From Lithospermum erythrorhizon (lineage: Eukaryota > Streptophyta > Magnoliopsida > Boraginales > Boraginaceae), in the NCBI GenBank assembly GCA_019722365.1, contig JADFUC010002391.1:1-64000 (forward strand): a stretch of 64,000 nt of DNA, written 5' to 3'. Of this stretch, positions 51,798 to 62,900 are shown one piece after another. The position numbers and the translations under genes were made by a program. Position 1 is the first letter of the stretch. Each line of letters begins with the position of its first letter. The notes below the pieces were generated by a model that was given only the letters and a program-made list of their open reading frames with translations, was not told the origin of the DNA and searched no databases.

Positions 51798-53210
51798 ATG
51801 ATAGGACAACCTGACTTTTATGATCCAAAACAAACTCAAGTGTTAGGCATTTTAAGTATTTTTGCAAATATGGTGCAAACTCAGTTTCAAAAGTGCATTA
51901 AGGTTCTTAGGACTGATAATGGCACAGAGTTTGTCAACACAAATTTCATTAATTTTTTGAACAAGAAGGGCATTGCTCATCAGAAAACATGTGTATACAC
52001 CAACAAAATGACGGTAGGGTGTAGGTTAAAACACAAGCATCTTTTACAAATTGCAAGATCTTTTGATGCTTTCAGCAGCTTTGCTTAAAATGTTTTGGGT
52101 CGATTCCATTCTCGATAGCTACTTACATCTTGAATAAAGTTGCCAACAAAATTCAAGATGGAAAACACTTATGAAGTTTTGTTTTACAAAAGTACGAGTG
52201 TTGAAAGACTTATGAGTTTTTGACGCTTGTGTTTTTTAGAAATACTCACTGAAAAGCAAGTTTGAAGCAAAGAGCATATCTTGGAATTTTTATTGGTTAT
52301 CCTCCAAAGACAAAAGGCTTACAAGGTCTATAATTTGGAGATCAAGCAAAATCATTGCTTCCAGTGGATATCATTTTTCATGAAATGTTTTTCCTTACTT
52401 GGCCCGTATTTTCCTAAAAGTCATTTATTTCTTATAAGTCAGTCACAGATAAACATGATGAGGATTGTTTTCCTACAATGTCTACTTCTTATATTCCAGC
52501 TTTTAATTGTGTTTTTTCATTGTCTGTTTAGTTCTCGCCCATTACTATCACAACCGCTAGTACCGCGCTACACTGGGAACCTACACAATTGCTTTAGTCT
52601 CATTCCACCACATCAAGCCTCTATAAAGCATACCAACTGTGACAGAGAAATGTTCCAACTGCCTTAACGATTATCATATGTTATCCAAAGTTTAGGAGCC
52701 TTATTCATTTAAGCACAATTATCGAGATCGAGCGAAAAGCTATGGCTAGTGAGATTAAGGCTCTGGAAGACAAATGAAACCTCGAGGTCAGGATCTTTGT
52801 TAATGTCAAGTTCATAGGATGCAAGTGGGTGTACAAAGTGAAATGTAAGGCTGATGGCACAGTGGATATACAAGGCTCGACTTGTAGTCAAAGGGTACAA
52901 TCAAATAGAAGGTGTTGACTACTTTGATAGTTTTTTCCTGTGGCAAATCGGTGACAGTTACGCTGTTTTGGCTTCTGTTGTCAGACAATCTGGCCATTGT
53001 CAATTGACAATGTTTTTTTACACATGGCTACTTAGATGAGGACATTTATAAGGTTGTCCCCTGAGGGGTATGACAAGGCAAATTATCTGGGCTGTGCAAG
53101 TTGAAGAGATCCCTCTATGATTTAAAACAAGCCTCTAGGCAATAGAATGTGGAGTTTACTACTAGTTTGTTGGATTATGGATTTAAGCAATCTTATCATG
53201 ATAATTGTCT
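51798..53210 (+). mobile_element. Truncated Copia pol fragment, copy 1
   Basis: It begins in integrase (ACTTTTATGATCC region; FVNTNFINFLNKKGIAHQKT) and ends just after the RT block. It aligns almost base for base with 61938-63395 in the second element, apart from indels. LTRs, gag and protease are absent. Recognisable RT pieces are KFIGCKWVYKVK, KARLVVKGYNQIEG, SLYDLKQASRQ and EFTTSLLDYGFKQS. Many frameshifts make it non-coding. Homology stops at 53210, only 38 bases before CDC6-like sequence. Confidence 0.85.
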
Positions 53211-53247
53211 CGCTAATCTTTTTTGTATTACTTTGTTAATTCATAAG

Positions 53248-56200
53248 GCAAACCTATGATTATAACCTTCCGGGCATACTCCAAGGATCAGATCATCAAG
53301 ATTCTTTGTCAGAGACTAACAGTAATTCCATTGCTTTCCCTGTCATGTCTCAATCAATGAAGTGAATTCGGAATTGTTGTCGCTGTTTGATTTCTTTTGT
53401 CGAGAGTTCACATGTTATGGTGCTATGTTGATACTGAACTAGCATGAGAAAAATTAGTGTCAATAATGTGATCAAGGGTACTTTTCTGGATTGAGTACTC
53501 TTGTTATCATGTAGTATTGATCTTCATATATCATGTATCTGGTAATTCTATAATTTTAATGTATCCTAATTATTCATTACTTATCCACAGACACTCCCTT
53601 ATACTGCATTCCAACCACAAGCTTTAGAACTCTGTGCTAGAGTAAGTCACTAAGTCATAATAACAATTTGTCATTCTCTTTACGGTGTATACTATATTTG
53701 TTGAAATGTCAGCCTTAAATGCTCTTACAGTTGAAACAGTTGGTATTCGTTTCATCACTTTCATGTGGAAACTTACCTGTATTCATTAATATTGCTAGAA
53801 AAATCTCAAAATGGAAAACTGGTTTTTCTATTCTAAAGAATATGATTCGCTAGCTTAGGAATAAACCGAACCGGTTTCTCAATTTACATTGAGACAAAAT
53901 TACAATTACGTTACTAATGTGTAAAACTCTTCTTCATGGTATTGTTGTTATCAGTAGCTGCTAGTAACTCTTTATATTCTCATGGAATTGATGTTAACAG
54001 CTTATTGTAGATTGAAATTGTTGGGTTCCTTGCATGAATGTGATAACCAAGAGCAAATCCTTATTCCAATAGAAGTAGTATTTGAATAAGATAGGGATGT
54101 CATGACAGTTGTAATATGTAAGTTGAGTCAGTACAGGATTCTATTACATAACTAGCTAGTATTAGGACTTAATCTAGTGCTATAAATAGTCATGGACTAC
54201 ATCTTCAATCGGTGCGATTTGGAGAAAAACAAGAGTGATCTATAGATAGGTTGAGAGCAGAAGAGAGAGATTGTAATCTACTTTGTTTCATTCAATTAAT
54301 ATAGAGATTCTTAGTGGGGGAGGTGAAACCCGAACCACAACCAAATTGTTTTTGCTTTCGTTACATATTTGTTTTTGCTTTCGTTACATATTTGTTTTCA
54401 AGACAAGTTCTGGTATATTCTTGCTTGTGTGTTTATATCTGCATTATACCCCTCAAATATCCATCAGAAATATCATGAGTATATGAGACAGGATTCATTT
54501 TGTTACACTTTTATTTATGCAGGAGTGCTATTGAGATTTTAGAGGCCGAGATAAAAGAATCTCTCAGTATATCTCAATCTTCATCCCTTGAACAAGCATG
54601 TTTTGATAACCAAAAGGCTGCAATTTGCAATGGTCCAACAAAGAAAGAGTTCTCTATTGTAAGCTGTAGCTTCTAATAAGAACATATGGATTTTGGCTGT
54701 TTATTTGATGATATTGAAATAATCTTCATTACTACTTGACATACCACATTTTGTTTGTGCAGTTTCTTCCACTTATTATTTTTCCCAGTATGAGAAGTGT
54801 ATCTTTGACTTGCTCTCCTTATTCCTAAATTCAGAAAGACTAGACTGCGAATCAATTCTATATATAAAACAGTACGACTGTTTATGTTAAAAAATCACTT
54901 GTCGAAATATAAATAGTCCCTTTTGTTTCAATCTGAATTTCATTTACCTTAATGACAGGTTTTTTACTCGAAGTTTCATCATGTTCCTATTTCATAATCT
55001 TGAACTCGTTGCAGGTGAGGGTTGATCATGTGGCAGCTGCTTTATCCAAAGCATATAAGTCTCCAGTTGTAGACACTATACAATCTCTTCCTCAGCATCA
55101 ACAGGTACTTCAGTTTATGCAGTATGGCAATAAAAATTTGCTGGGACAACTGGAAAATGTTGCAAGTGACAAGAATTAAAAATGATTTCAATTACTTTCT
55201 TCAAGTCTTCACTTAGAAGCTGATTATGATTTACAGGTAGCAATGTGTAGTGACATTAATTATGCATAGTACTTAGTTAGGAAAGCCCTTCTTGATAAGC
55301 ATTTATTAAAACTTGGGCAAGTAAATTTGGTACAATCCTTTTACAATCCTACAAAAAGAAGTGGAGTGCTAAAATGATTGTCAAAAGTTATGATGCATGC
55401 TGCATGCATAATTAAATTTACTTTTGCAAGGAAGACTCCTGCAACTAAGGGGTTCCTCCGGATGTCTACATATTTTAAGACAATTTGATCAATTATTTTG
55501 TCCAACTTCATTTATGTTGAGGTCATGTCCTGGTTTATTAAATTCTCTCTAAGGATTACAAAAAAGAAACATAATTTTTGTAGATTAGTACTGCTCCCAT
55601 GAGCTGCTTCATTAGAAGTTGAAAGCTCTGTGATGCTCAAGACACGGATACTTCAGTATGGTTCTATATCTTATACCATATATACAGCCATAAGATTATC
55701 TAGATTGGATTATCATTCTTGATATCTATAATTAGTTTTCCTCCAAGAAATCGTGCAATTTTAATCTTTCATGAAAACAGAAACTAGGCTCATCTTCTGT
55801 TTGACCTTTACATACACTTATTGCACTTCCTTTAATTTTATTCAATTCATATGTTGGTAGCAACTACTATAATAACTCAATGTTGAGAAGTTACATATCT
55901 GATTCAATCTTATGCTACAGCTCATTCTCTGCTCTGCTGTTAAGCTTTTTCGAGGCAAAAAGAAGGATTCAACTGTTGGCGAGGTACATATCTTTCTTAA
56001 TTATATAATGCAGAAGGAAAAATTCAGAAAGCAGAATAGCTCACTTCGGTTGTTATATTACAGTTGAACAAGTTTTACGCTGATGTTTGCAAGTCAACTT
56101 TGATTCCTCCTGTTGGAACTGTGGAACTCTCTAGCATGTGCAGAGTGCTTGCCGACCAGGTAAATATGTAGCAGAATGATTAAAATTCATAGCTGGAAAT

Positions 56201-56464
56201 TAGAATTACTAAAGCAGTTGATCGTTTTAAATTTTGTTCTGCAGGGCCTCATAAAACTAGGTCAATCTCGAGAAGACAAATTAAAGAGAGTAACTTTGCA
56301 AATCGACTAGGCTGATATTGTATTTGCACTACAGGTATTGCATGCATGATGTGTCCAAAAAGGTTATTGGTTGAATAGCTGAAGTCTTTCAATAACTAAT
56401 GAGCTTACTGTGATTTTTCAATTAGGGAGTTCGTTTCTTCCGGAACTGTCTGCAATTAAATTAA
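53248..56464 (+). pseudogene. CDC6: 3' half of a CDC6 replication-licensing gene, broken
   Basis: CDC6 is an AAA+ protein that loads MCM helicase onto origins. Nine family segments were expected and eight are visible: 53248-53321 (KPMIITFRAYSKDQIIKIL), 53591-53641 (LPYTAFQPQALELCAR), 54523-54658 (SAIEILEAEIKES), 55015-55104 (DHVAAALSKAYKSPVVDTIQ then SLPQHQQ), 55921-55983, 56064-56159 (KFYADVCKSTLIPP), 56245-56334 and 56426-56464 (VRFFRNCL). Each is bounded by plausible GT/AG sites. These cover the AAA+ lid and winged-helix region. The ATPase core with Walker A and B is absent upstream. The exon that should carry the conserved GDMRKA block is missing between 53641 and 54523, where an LTR-like insertion sits. 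An in-frame TAG at 56308-56310 truncates the last two exons. It is therefore almost certainly non-functional. Confidence 0.85.
54019..54345 (+). mobile_element. LTR-like insertion inside the CDC6 remnant
   Basis: It starts tgttgggttcc, has a TATA-like tataaatagt at 54181 and ends near gaaccacaacca. The short direct repeat aaattg occurs on both sides (54015-54020 and 54343-54348). No primer-binding site or internal retrotransposon sequence follows, so it could be a solo LTR. A 26-bp duplication containing tttttgctttcgttacatat lies immediately downstream. Confidence 0.45.
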
Positions 56465-57090
56465 GCTCCGACTCCTGATATGGTCAGAGTGCCAAGTTAA
56501 TGCAATATTTCAATACTTGTACATACAAGAATGCCCCTTAATCTGCAGTTGTGACAGGTTGATGCCAATGCATACCTGTGCCTATACACAAAGGTAATGG
56601 TTTTACTTGAAAATTTATTTTGTAGTAGTTTGAAGAACTTCTTTTGATCTAATCAATGTCCTTAAAATAGGTCTATTTAGCCAGTAGAGAAGATGATGGA
56701 AAGCAGTGTTGTCAGATGTTGTCAAGTCCTCAAGAGATTATAACTGAACTTGCGGAAGTTGCAGTTTCGTTTGTAATGTAAATGAACACACAAAGCATAC
56801 TAGAGGCAAATGTCTAGAGGCAAATGTAGAATATTTATTGATCAAGAGAACTTTTTTTCCTTTCTAAATCTTATTACAAAAAATGTCAGGCTGTCTCCTA
56901 GAGATTCGATTCTTGGTTTGTTGAAACTATTTGTTTGAACACTATTGCAGAAGCCAAACATGGGACCTGTCATGTTGTCAAGTTTTCAATTAGATATTGT
57001 TGTTCAGTTGGCATAAAAATGTGTATCAACATGCAAAGGATGAATAGCATATAGCTCAGAGTGAATATCCAAAGGATGCTCTATCATAAA
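56465..57090. other. Flank of the CDC6 remnant, no gene seen
   Basis: AT-rich DNA without recognisable coding sequence; possibly the old 3' UTR and downstream region of CDC6. Confidence 0.45.
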
Positions 57091-57260
57091 TTACTTGGTC
57101 AAAGTGTCAAACAATCCTAAGTTAAGATCATCAGCATCATCTGATTCTTCTGCAGGTTCTTCCTTGTTTTTGGCACCAGTAGGCAGAGCAGGCCTCGGAA
57201 GCAACTGGCACAGCAGTACTGCAGTAGCAATAGTAGCTGCAAACTTGCTAGGATGATGCA
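57091..57260 (-). pseudogene. C-terminal fragment of ribosomal stalk protein P0
   Basis: The minus strand reads HHPSKFAATIATAV and, 24 residues further on, NKEEPAEESDDADDLNLGLF followed by a stop at 57091-57093. This matches the end of 60S acidic protein P0 (PSKFA, Ala/Pro hinge, KKEEPAEESDDD, GFSLFD), with an insertion in the acidic tail and extra residues after LFD. Nothing of the preceding P0 body is seen. A truncated, possibly retro-copied, fragment is the simplest reading. Confidence 0.6.
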
Positions 57261-58387
57261 AGTTCTGAAATCGGTATTATTTAGCATTGATAAGGGAATC
57301 ATATTCCATTTGTTTGTTCCATATCAATTGTCCAACATGTTAAATTTGGGGGTGTCATTTACAACCCAAAAGGGTTCTCACATCGGGCCACATGGCATAA
57401 TAGTAGTGGATAGAAGGGTATCTCTGAGGTGTTCTAAACACCAGACACTTGTAAATTTACTACTAAAAGTTAAGGCAAGTGCTACTGGAACAATTATTGA
57501 AAGTATAAATGGGTGTTCCTATAGGTGTAAAAAATATCTATCTACAACAGCTAAACCTACACCACTAACTTGCTCAATGAGAATTCTCAAACGTCATATT
57601 TCAAATCTCTATCAACTTACACTCTAAATAACTCGTACAGGTATGTTCATTGACATGTTTCTGCCATTTATGTTTTTCATTCGTAGTTCATACTTTCAGA
57701 TTTAGCACTAGAATATTTGTATATGTATATGTTCCTGAAAATATAGTATTTTTTGATGTATTTTGCTATTGATATACGAGTAGTAATTTTGATTCATAAC
57801 GTAATTGTGTCATTTGACTTTCAGATTTTTTTATGTCGAAATTGTGAATATGTGGAATTTCGAGATCATAAGAACATAGACATTTTGAGGACATGTAATC
57901 TCAAATGCAGGGATTTATTGACTATATTCCTCATTCGATTTGGAAGTCTTGATTGTAGTAGTGTTGAATTAAGTTCGATTAATAGCTTATTTCAATTTGC
58001 AATTCACATAGGCTTGCAAAGAGATAGAGATGAGTAGGTGACTGAGCTTGGTAGTTGAGTACACATTAGAGTCCTTGTGTTGTAAATTATAATGCCTCTA
58101 TAGTCTATACTAGAGAGTTGATATCCTATATTTTCACATATTCAATCATGAATGAGATTTAATATTTAAATCATGGCTAACGTCCATAGTTGAGGGTCAA
58201 AATTGCACCGTTTGTAGATCATTCACCAAATTTTTCATGTCTTTTGAAAGAGAGTTTAGGTTGAGATTTTCCACATATGAAGAGAATTTTTTTCTTAATT
58301 CCATTTGTATGTATGCCAGGTCAGGACACAGCATGCAGTAGATCTTCCTCGTCAACATTCCAACAAGAGCTCATTTTCTTTAAAATC
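57261..58387. other. Spacer and ndhS upstream region
   Basis: No assignable gene. Frames at 57253-57627 and 57753-58037 lack recognisable motifs. The last few hundred bases should contain the ndhS promoter. Confidence 0.45.
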
Positions 58388-59113
58388 ATGGCTTCCTTTC
58401 ACTTGCCAAGCCTGCAAAGCCCTCGTCCTCCTCGTCCTCTATTCCAAAAGTCCTCTTTCTTTGGTCAAACCAACCTCTCTGACATCGCGCCAAAACAAAC
58501 AGCATTTAACAAGCTGCCATCTAACTCTTCCTTGATCCCTAAAGCAAAATTCGATCTTTATGAGATATTGGGAGGGAGAGGTTTATGCAATGGAGAAGAA
58601 GGCATCGAAAAAGAGCTTAAAAAATCAGTTTCGCAACAAGAATCACCAGCCAACACAACCATTCAAGAAAAGGAAAAGTCTTCATCAACAGTTTCAGATT
58701 TCCCAGAGGAAGGATTTGAGAAGGAACTATTAGGCCTCACAGGTGGATTTCCAGGAGGCGAAAAGGGTCTACAGAAATTCATCGAAAAAAATCCACCCCC
58801 TAAAAAAACAGAATCCAAAGGAGCAGTTGGGTTAACTGGAAGTTTGATCAAGAAGCCTTCAGCACCAGAACTGCCATTACTTCTACCAGGGATGATTGCT
58901 ATAGTGAAGAACGCTAATAGTCCATATCATATGTACTGTGGAATTGTCCAAAGAATAACAGATGGTAAGGCTGGTGTGTTGTTTGAAGGTGGGAATTGGG
59001 ATAGACTGATCACTTTCAGGCTTGAAGAGCTTGAACGTCGTGAGAAAGGACCGCCTATGGTTAATCCGAAGTCTGTCATACTTGAAGAAGCGCGAGAGGG
59101 AACTTCATCATAA
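58388..59113 (+). CDS. ndhS: NdhS, ferredoxin-docking subunit of the chloroplast NDH complex
   Basis: An intronless frame of 241 residues from ATG 58388. An in-frame ATG at 58277 would add 37 residues, but the sequence from 58388 (MASFHLPSLQSPRPPRPLFQ) is a typical plastid transit peptide, so I chose it. The mature part shows KFDLYEILGGRGLCNGEEGI, FEKELLGLTGGFPGGEKGL and FIEKNPPP. The SH3-like domain includes LLPGMIAIVKNANSPYHMYC, GIVQRITDGKAGVLFEGGNW and DRLITFRLEELERREKGPP. NdhS (CRR31) belongs to subcomplex E and forms the positively charged docking site that accepts electrons from ferredoxin for cyclic electron flow around photosystem I. The frame is intact with no lesions. Confidence 0.94.
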   Translation: MASFHLPSLQSPRPPRPLFQKSSFFGQTNLSDIAPKQTAFNKLPSNSSLIPKAKFDLYEILGGRGLCNGEEGIEKELKKSVSQQESPANTTIQEKEKSSSTVSDFPEEGFEKELLGLTGGFPGGEKGLQKFIEKNPPPKKTESKGAVGLTGSLIKKPSAPELPLLLPGMIAIVKNANSPYHMYCGIVQRITDGKAGVLFEGGNWDRLITFRLEELERREKGPPMVNPKSVILEEAREGTSS

Positions 59114-59575
59114 GTTGCATTTTCATTGTCTAGTCCTTGTACATTATTGTACTTATTGGTATATGAATAAATCACTGTGAGTTTGTTTGCCTTGATCTTT
59201 GCACAATTCCATGATCTCTCAAAGTTGCAGTTTAGCTTGTGGCTTATTGGATCAAACTCGCATTGAGTTATACCTCTACCAATTTTGTGTCAATGGGAGC
59301 TGAAATCTTGATACCTTTTTTGTTTTCGGCTCGTCTAACCAGAGAGGAATTTTTGGAGCTCATCAAGAAGATCATTTGTAGGAGTAACGTCTCCCGATCA
59401 CTCTTATGATCTTGAAAATGTAGATATTGTAGCTTTTATAGCAGAGTTAGGTGTATTTAGGTGTGTATTATGTTATAATTAATTAATATCGAGCATAAGT
59501 ACCATACTTAAATATCATGCATCATCACCAAATCTCAAACCTACCCCCAACTAGAAGTTGGTTAAAATAAAGAAA
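59114..59575. other. ndhS 3' flank before the Copia element
   Basis: Contains the probable ndhS 3' UTR (polyadenylation-like aataaa at about 59165) and about 350 bases with no recognisable feature. Confidence 0.5.
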
Positions 59576-59935
59576 TGTAATGGAATATTGATGAGCTAGT
59601 TGAGGTTTTTAGTCGAATAGCTTCAAGGCATAATTCACTTAGTTGATTGCCTATTTTGTATGTAAAGTAAAGTTAGTTAAGTCTTGACGTGGGGTCCACT
59701 AGGTTAGTTGAGTATGCGATTGGTTGTGGCTGACTTGTATAAATATGTGGCACGCGGGGCCCACTTGTAACTAACACAAACTGAATAACAGAAATGATTT
59801 TCCTCTCTTTCTTTTCTCTCTCTTTCTTCTCTCTTCTTCTTCGTTCATTTTCTTCTTCTTTTCTCCTTTTAATTCTGCCATTAATGTAGATTTAAGTTTT
59901 CTATTAATCATTTCACATATCAAAACATTAATTCA
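59576..59935 (+). mobile_element. 5' LTR of the second Copia element
   Basis: It starts about tgtaatggaatattg and ends ..aattca three bases before the primer-binding site, giving about 360 bp with TG..CA ends. A TATA-like tataaatat lies at about 59738, followed by a long CT-rich leader. The 3' LTR is outside the window, so the exact start is inferred. Confidence 0.65.
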
Positions 59936-59938
59936 ATA

Positions 59939-59950
59939 TGGTATCAGAGT
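59939..59950 (+). other. Retrotransposon primer-binding site (initiator Met tRNA type)
   Basis: tggtatcagagt is complementary to the 3' end of plant initiator methionine tRNA, as usual in Copia elements, and stands immediately between the LTR and gag. Confidence 0.85.
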
Positions 59951-62900
59951 TAACAGGTTCAAATCGTTCAATTGCGAACTGAAAATGTCAAATCAAAATC
60001 GGCAAAATGTTGTAAATAATGAGCAAGCAGCAATTACGCAAAATATGGATTATTCTGCGCAAATCAAGTCTGATAATCCATTATTTTTACATAGTTCAGA
60101 CCATTCTAGTTTGGTGTTGGTGACCGATCCGTTAACGGAGCACAATTACACCTCATGGAGTCGATCAATGATGATTGCACTTGAAACAAAGGACAAATTA
60201 GGATTTTTGAGTGGTGAAATTGATGTGCCAGATGAAAATCATGTGAATTTTAAGCAATGGAGAAAGGTGAATTCAACCTTGATTTCGTGGATCATGAATG
60301 CTAAGAGTCGAGAAATTGGAAGGAGTTTTATCTTTGCGAGTAATGCGAATCAATTGTGGGAAGAGATCAGAGATAGCTTTGGGGGCAGTAATGGACCAAG
60401 GCTGTATGAATTGAGGAGGAATCTGTACTCAACAAAGCAAGGTACGAATTCTGTAACCTTTTACTATAATAAGCTTAAAAGGTTCTAGGATGAATTAGTG
60501 TGTATTAAGCCAAATGTTTTGTATGGAGCTGATGGTGAAGAAAGGTTGATGCAGTTTTTGATAGGGTTGAATGAAGAATATGATCATATTAGAAATCAGA
60601 TATTGTTGATGGATCCATTATCCACAATGTCAAAATCCTATTCTATGGTGTTAAATGTTGAAAAACAAAGGCAAATTCAAAATAATATGAATGTGAGTAC
60701 TGAGAACTCTGTTTTACAAGTGGTTTCTTTTAATAATCAAGGAGTGAATAATCAGAGTTTCAGGAAGAGCTATAAGAGGCCTGAAAAGTACAATATTAGA
60801 GTCATGGTTATGATAGACCTCAGAATCATAGAGGTTATAATCAGGGAAAGGTTGATAAGTCTCAAATGAGGTGTGATCATTGTGGTAAGAGACTACATTT
60901 TAAGTCTGGCTGTTTTAAGATAATTGGATATCCTGAGAAGTGGTCAAGGCCTAGGGAAAATATAGGGATGCATAGGGGAAAGTATGTGGCACACAATGCT
61001 TTTTTCCAGAATGACAATTATGGGGATACACCTCTAGACTCAAAAGTTAGTTCAGGTGGAAACAATGTAGAGCTGCAAGGGTTGATAGCTTCTATGATTC
61101 AACAGGAGATGGGCAAAGCTGGCAAAGAATTTACAAGGAACACGGTTTCTCAGGGATCAAATCTAACATGACCAAGAGATTACTCAGGTAGTACTATTGC
61201 TCATTCTTCTAATACTGTTGTTATGTTTAATGATGAGAACTCATGGATAATTGATAGTGGAACTTCAACTCATGTGTGATAATCTATCCCTTTTTCATAC
61301 CTATCAAACACCCATTGGTCATCACACTGTCAATTTGGCTGATAACACAGTTAAGAGTGTTCAAGCCATAGGCACTATAGATGTATCTAATGACATCAGA
61401 CTGCATGAATGCTTGTATATTCAACTTTCAAATGCAATCTATTATCTGTGAGTAAGCTTACTCAAAATTCTGATGTCAAGTTCCAATTCTCATCTAAGCA
61501 TTGTATCTTAGAGGACTCTAAGACTTGCAAAATTCTTGGAGTTGTTGAGGAGGCATATGGTCTTTATGTGTTTCATTCCAACTCTTTTTCTACTCTTGAA
61601 ACTTTTATTCCCATTATTGTAAATAATGTTCTTTTACATTCAACAAATAAAGTAGGGAGTCTTGATGCAACTTTGTGGCATCATACGTTATGTCACATTT
61701 CAAACCTTGTAATGCAACAATTAGTAGATGTACATATTTTTTATCAATACAAGAATATTCCATGCCTTGTTTGTCCCTTATCTAAACAGCACAGGTTATC
61801 TTTTTAGCCTAGTGTATCTACTATTCGAGATAGTTTTCATCTTGTGCATGCAAACTTATGGGACTTTATAAAACTCCAAGTAGGACTGGTGCGAAGTATT
61901 TTCTTACTTTGGTAGAGGATCATAGTAGGAGAACCTGGACTTTTATGATCCAAAACAAAACTCAAGTGTTAGGCATTTTTTAAGTATTTTGCAAATATGG
62001 GGTGCAAACTCAGTTTCAAAAGATGCATTAAGGTTCTTAGGGCGATAATGACACAAAGTTTGTCAACACAAATTTCATTAATTTTTTGAACAAGAAGGGC
62101 ATTGCTCATCAGAAAACATGTGCGTATACACCTCAATAAAATGATAGGGTAGAGGTTAAACACAAGCATCTTTTACAAATTGCAATATCTTTGATGTTTC
62201 AGGCAATTTTGCCTAAAATGTTTTGGGTTGATTCCATTCTGGTAGCTACTTACATTTTGAATAGGTTGCCAACAAAATCTTTAGGATGGAAAACACCCTA
62301 TTAAGTTTTGTTTTTACAAAAGCATGATGTTGAGCACTTAAGAGTTTTTGGATGCTTGTGTTTTTTTACAAATACTCACCCTCGGAAAAGCAAGTTTGAA
62401 GCAAAGGCATATCCTGGAATCTTTATTGGCTATCCTCCAGGACAAAAGGCTTATAAGGTATATGATTTGGAGACTAAGAAAGTCATTGTTTTTAGGAATG
62501 TAATTTTTCATGAAAATAGTTTCCCTTACAGTCCAGATTTTCCTAAAAGTCATTTAGTTCTCATAAGTCAGTCTGCAGATAAACATGATGAGGATTGTTT
62601 TCCTGCAATGTCTACTTCTTATGTTCCAATTTTAATTCCTGTTTTTTCATTGCCTGTTTGTAGTTCTCAGCCATTACTATCACAGTCTGCTAGTACCGGT
62701 GCTACACTTGAACTGCATTTGTTTACAGTCTCGTTCACTTGCATCAAGCCTCATAAGGCAGTTAACTAGACGGAAATGTTTCCAACGGCTCAATGATTAT
62801 CGTATTAATACTATTTCTCAAATCTCTTTTGTTTATACTACTACACATATGAGTTTTTAGCAGTCCCTATCCAAAGTTTAGGGCACTTATTAATTTAAAC

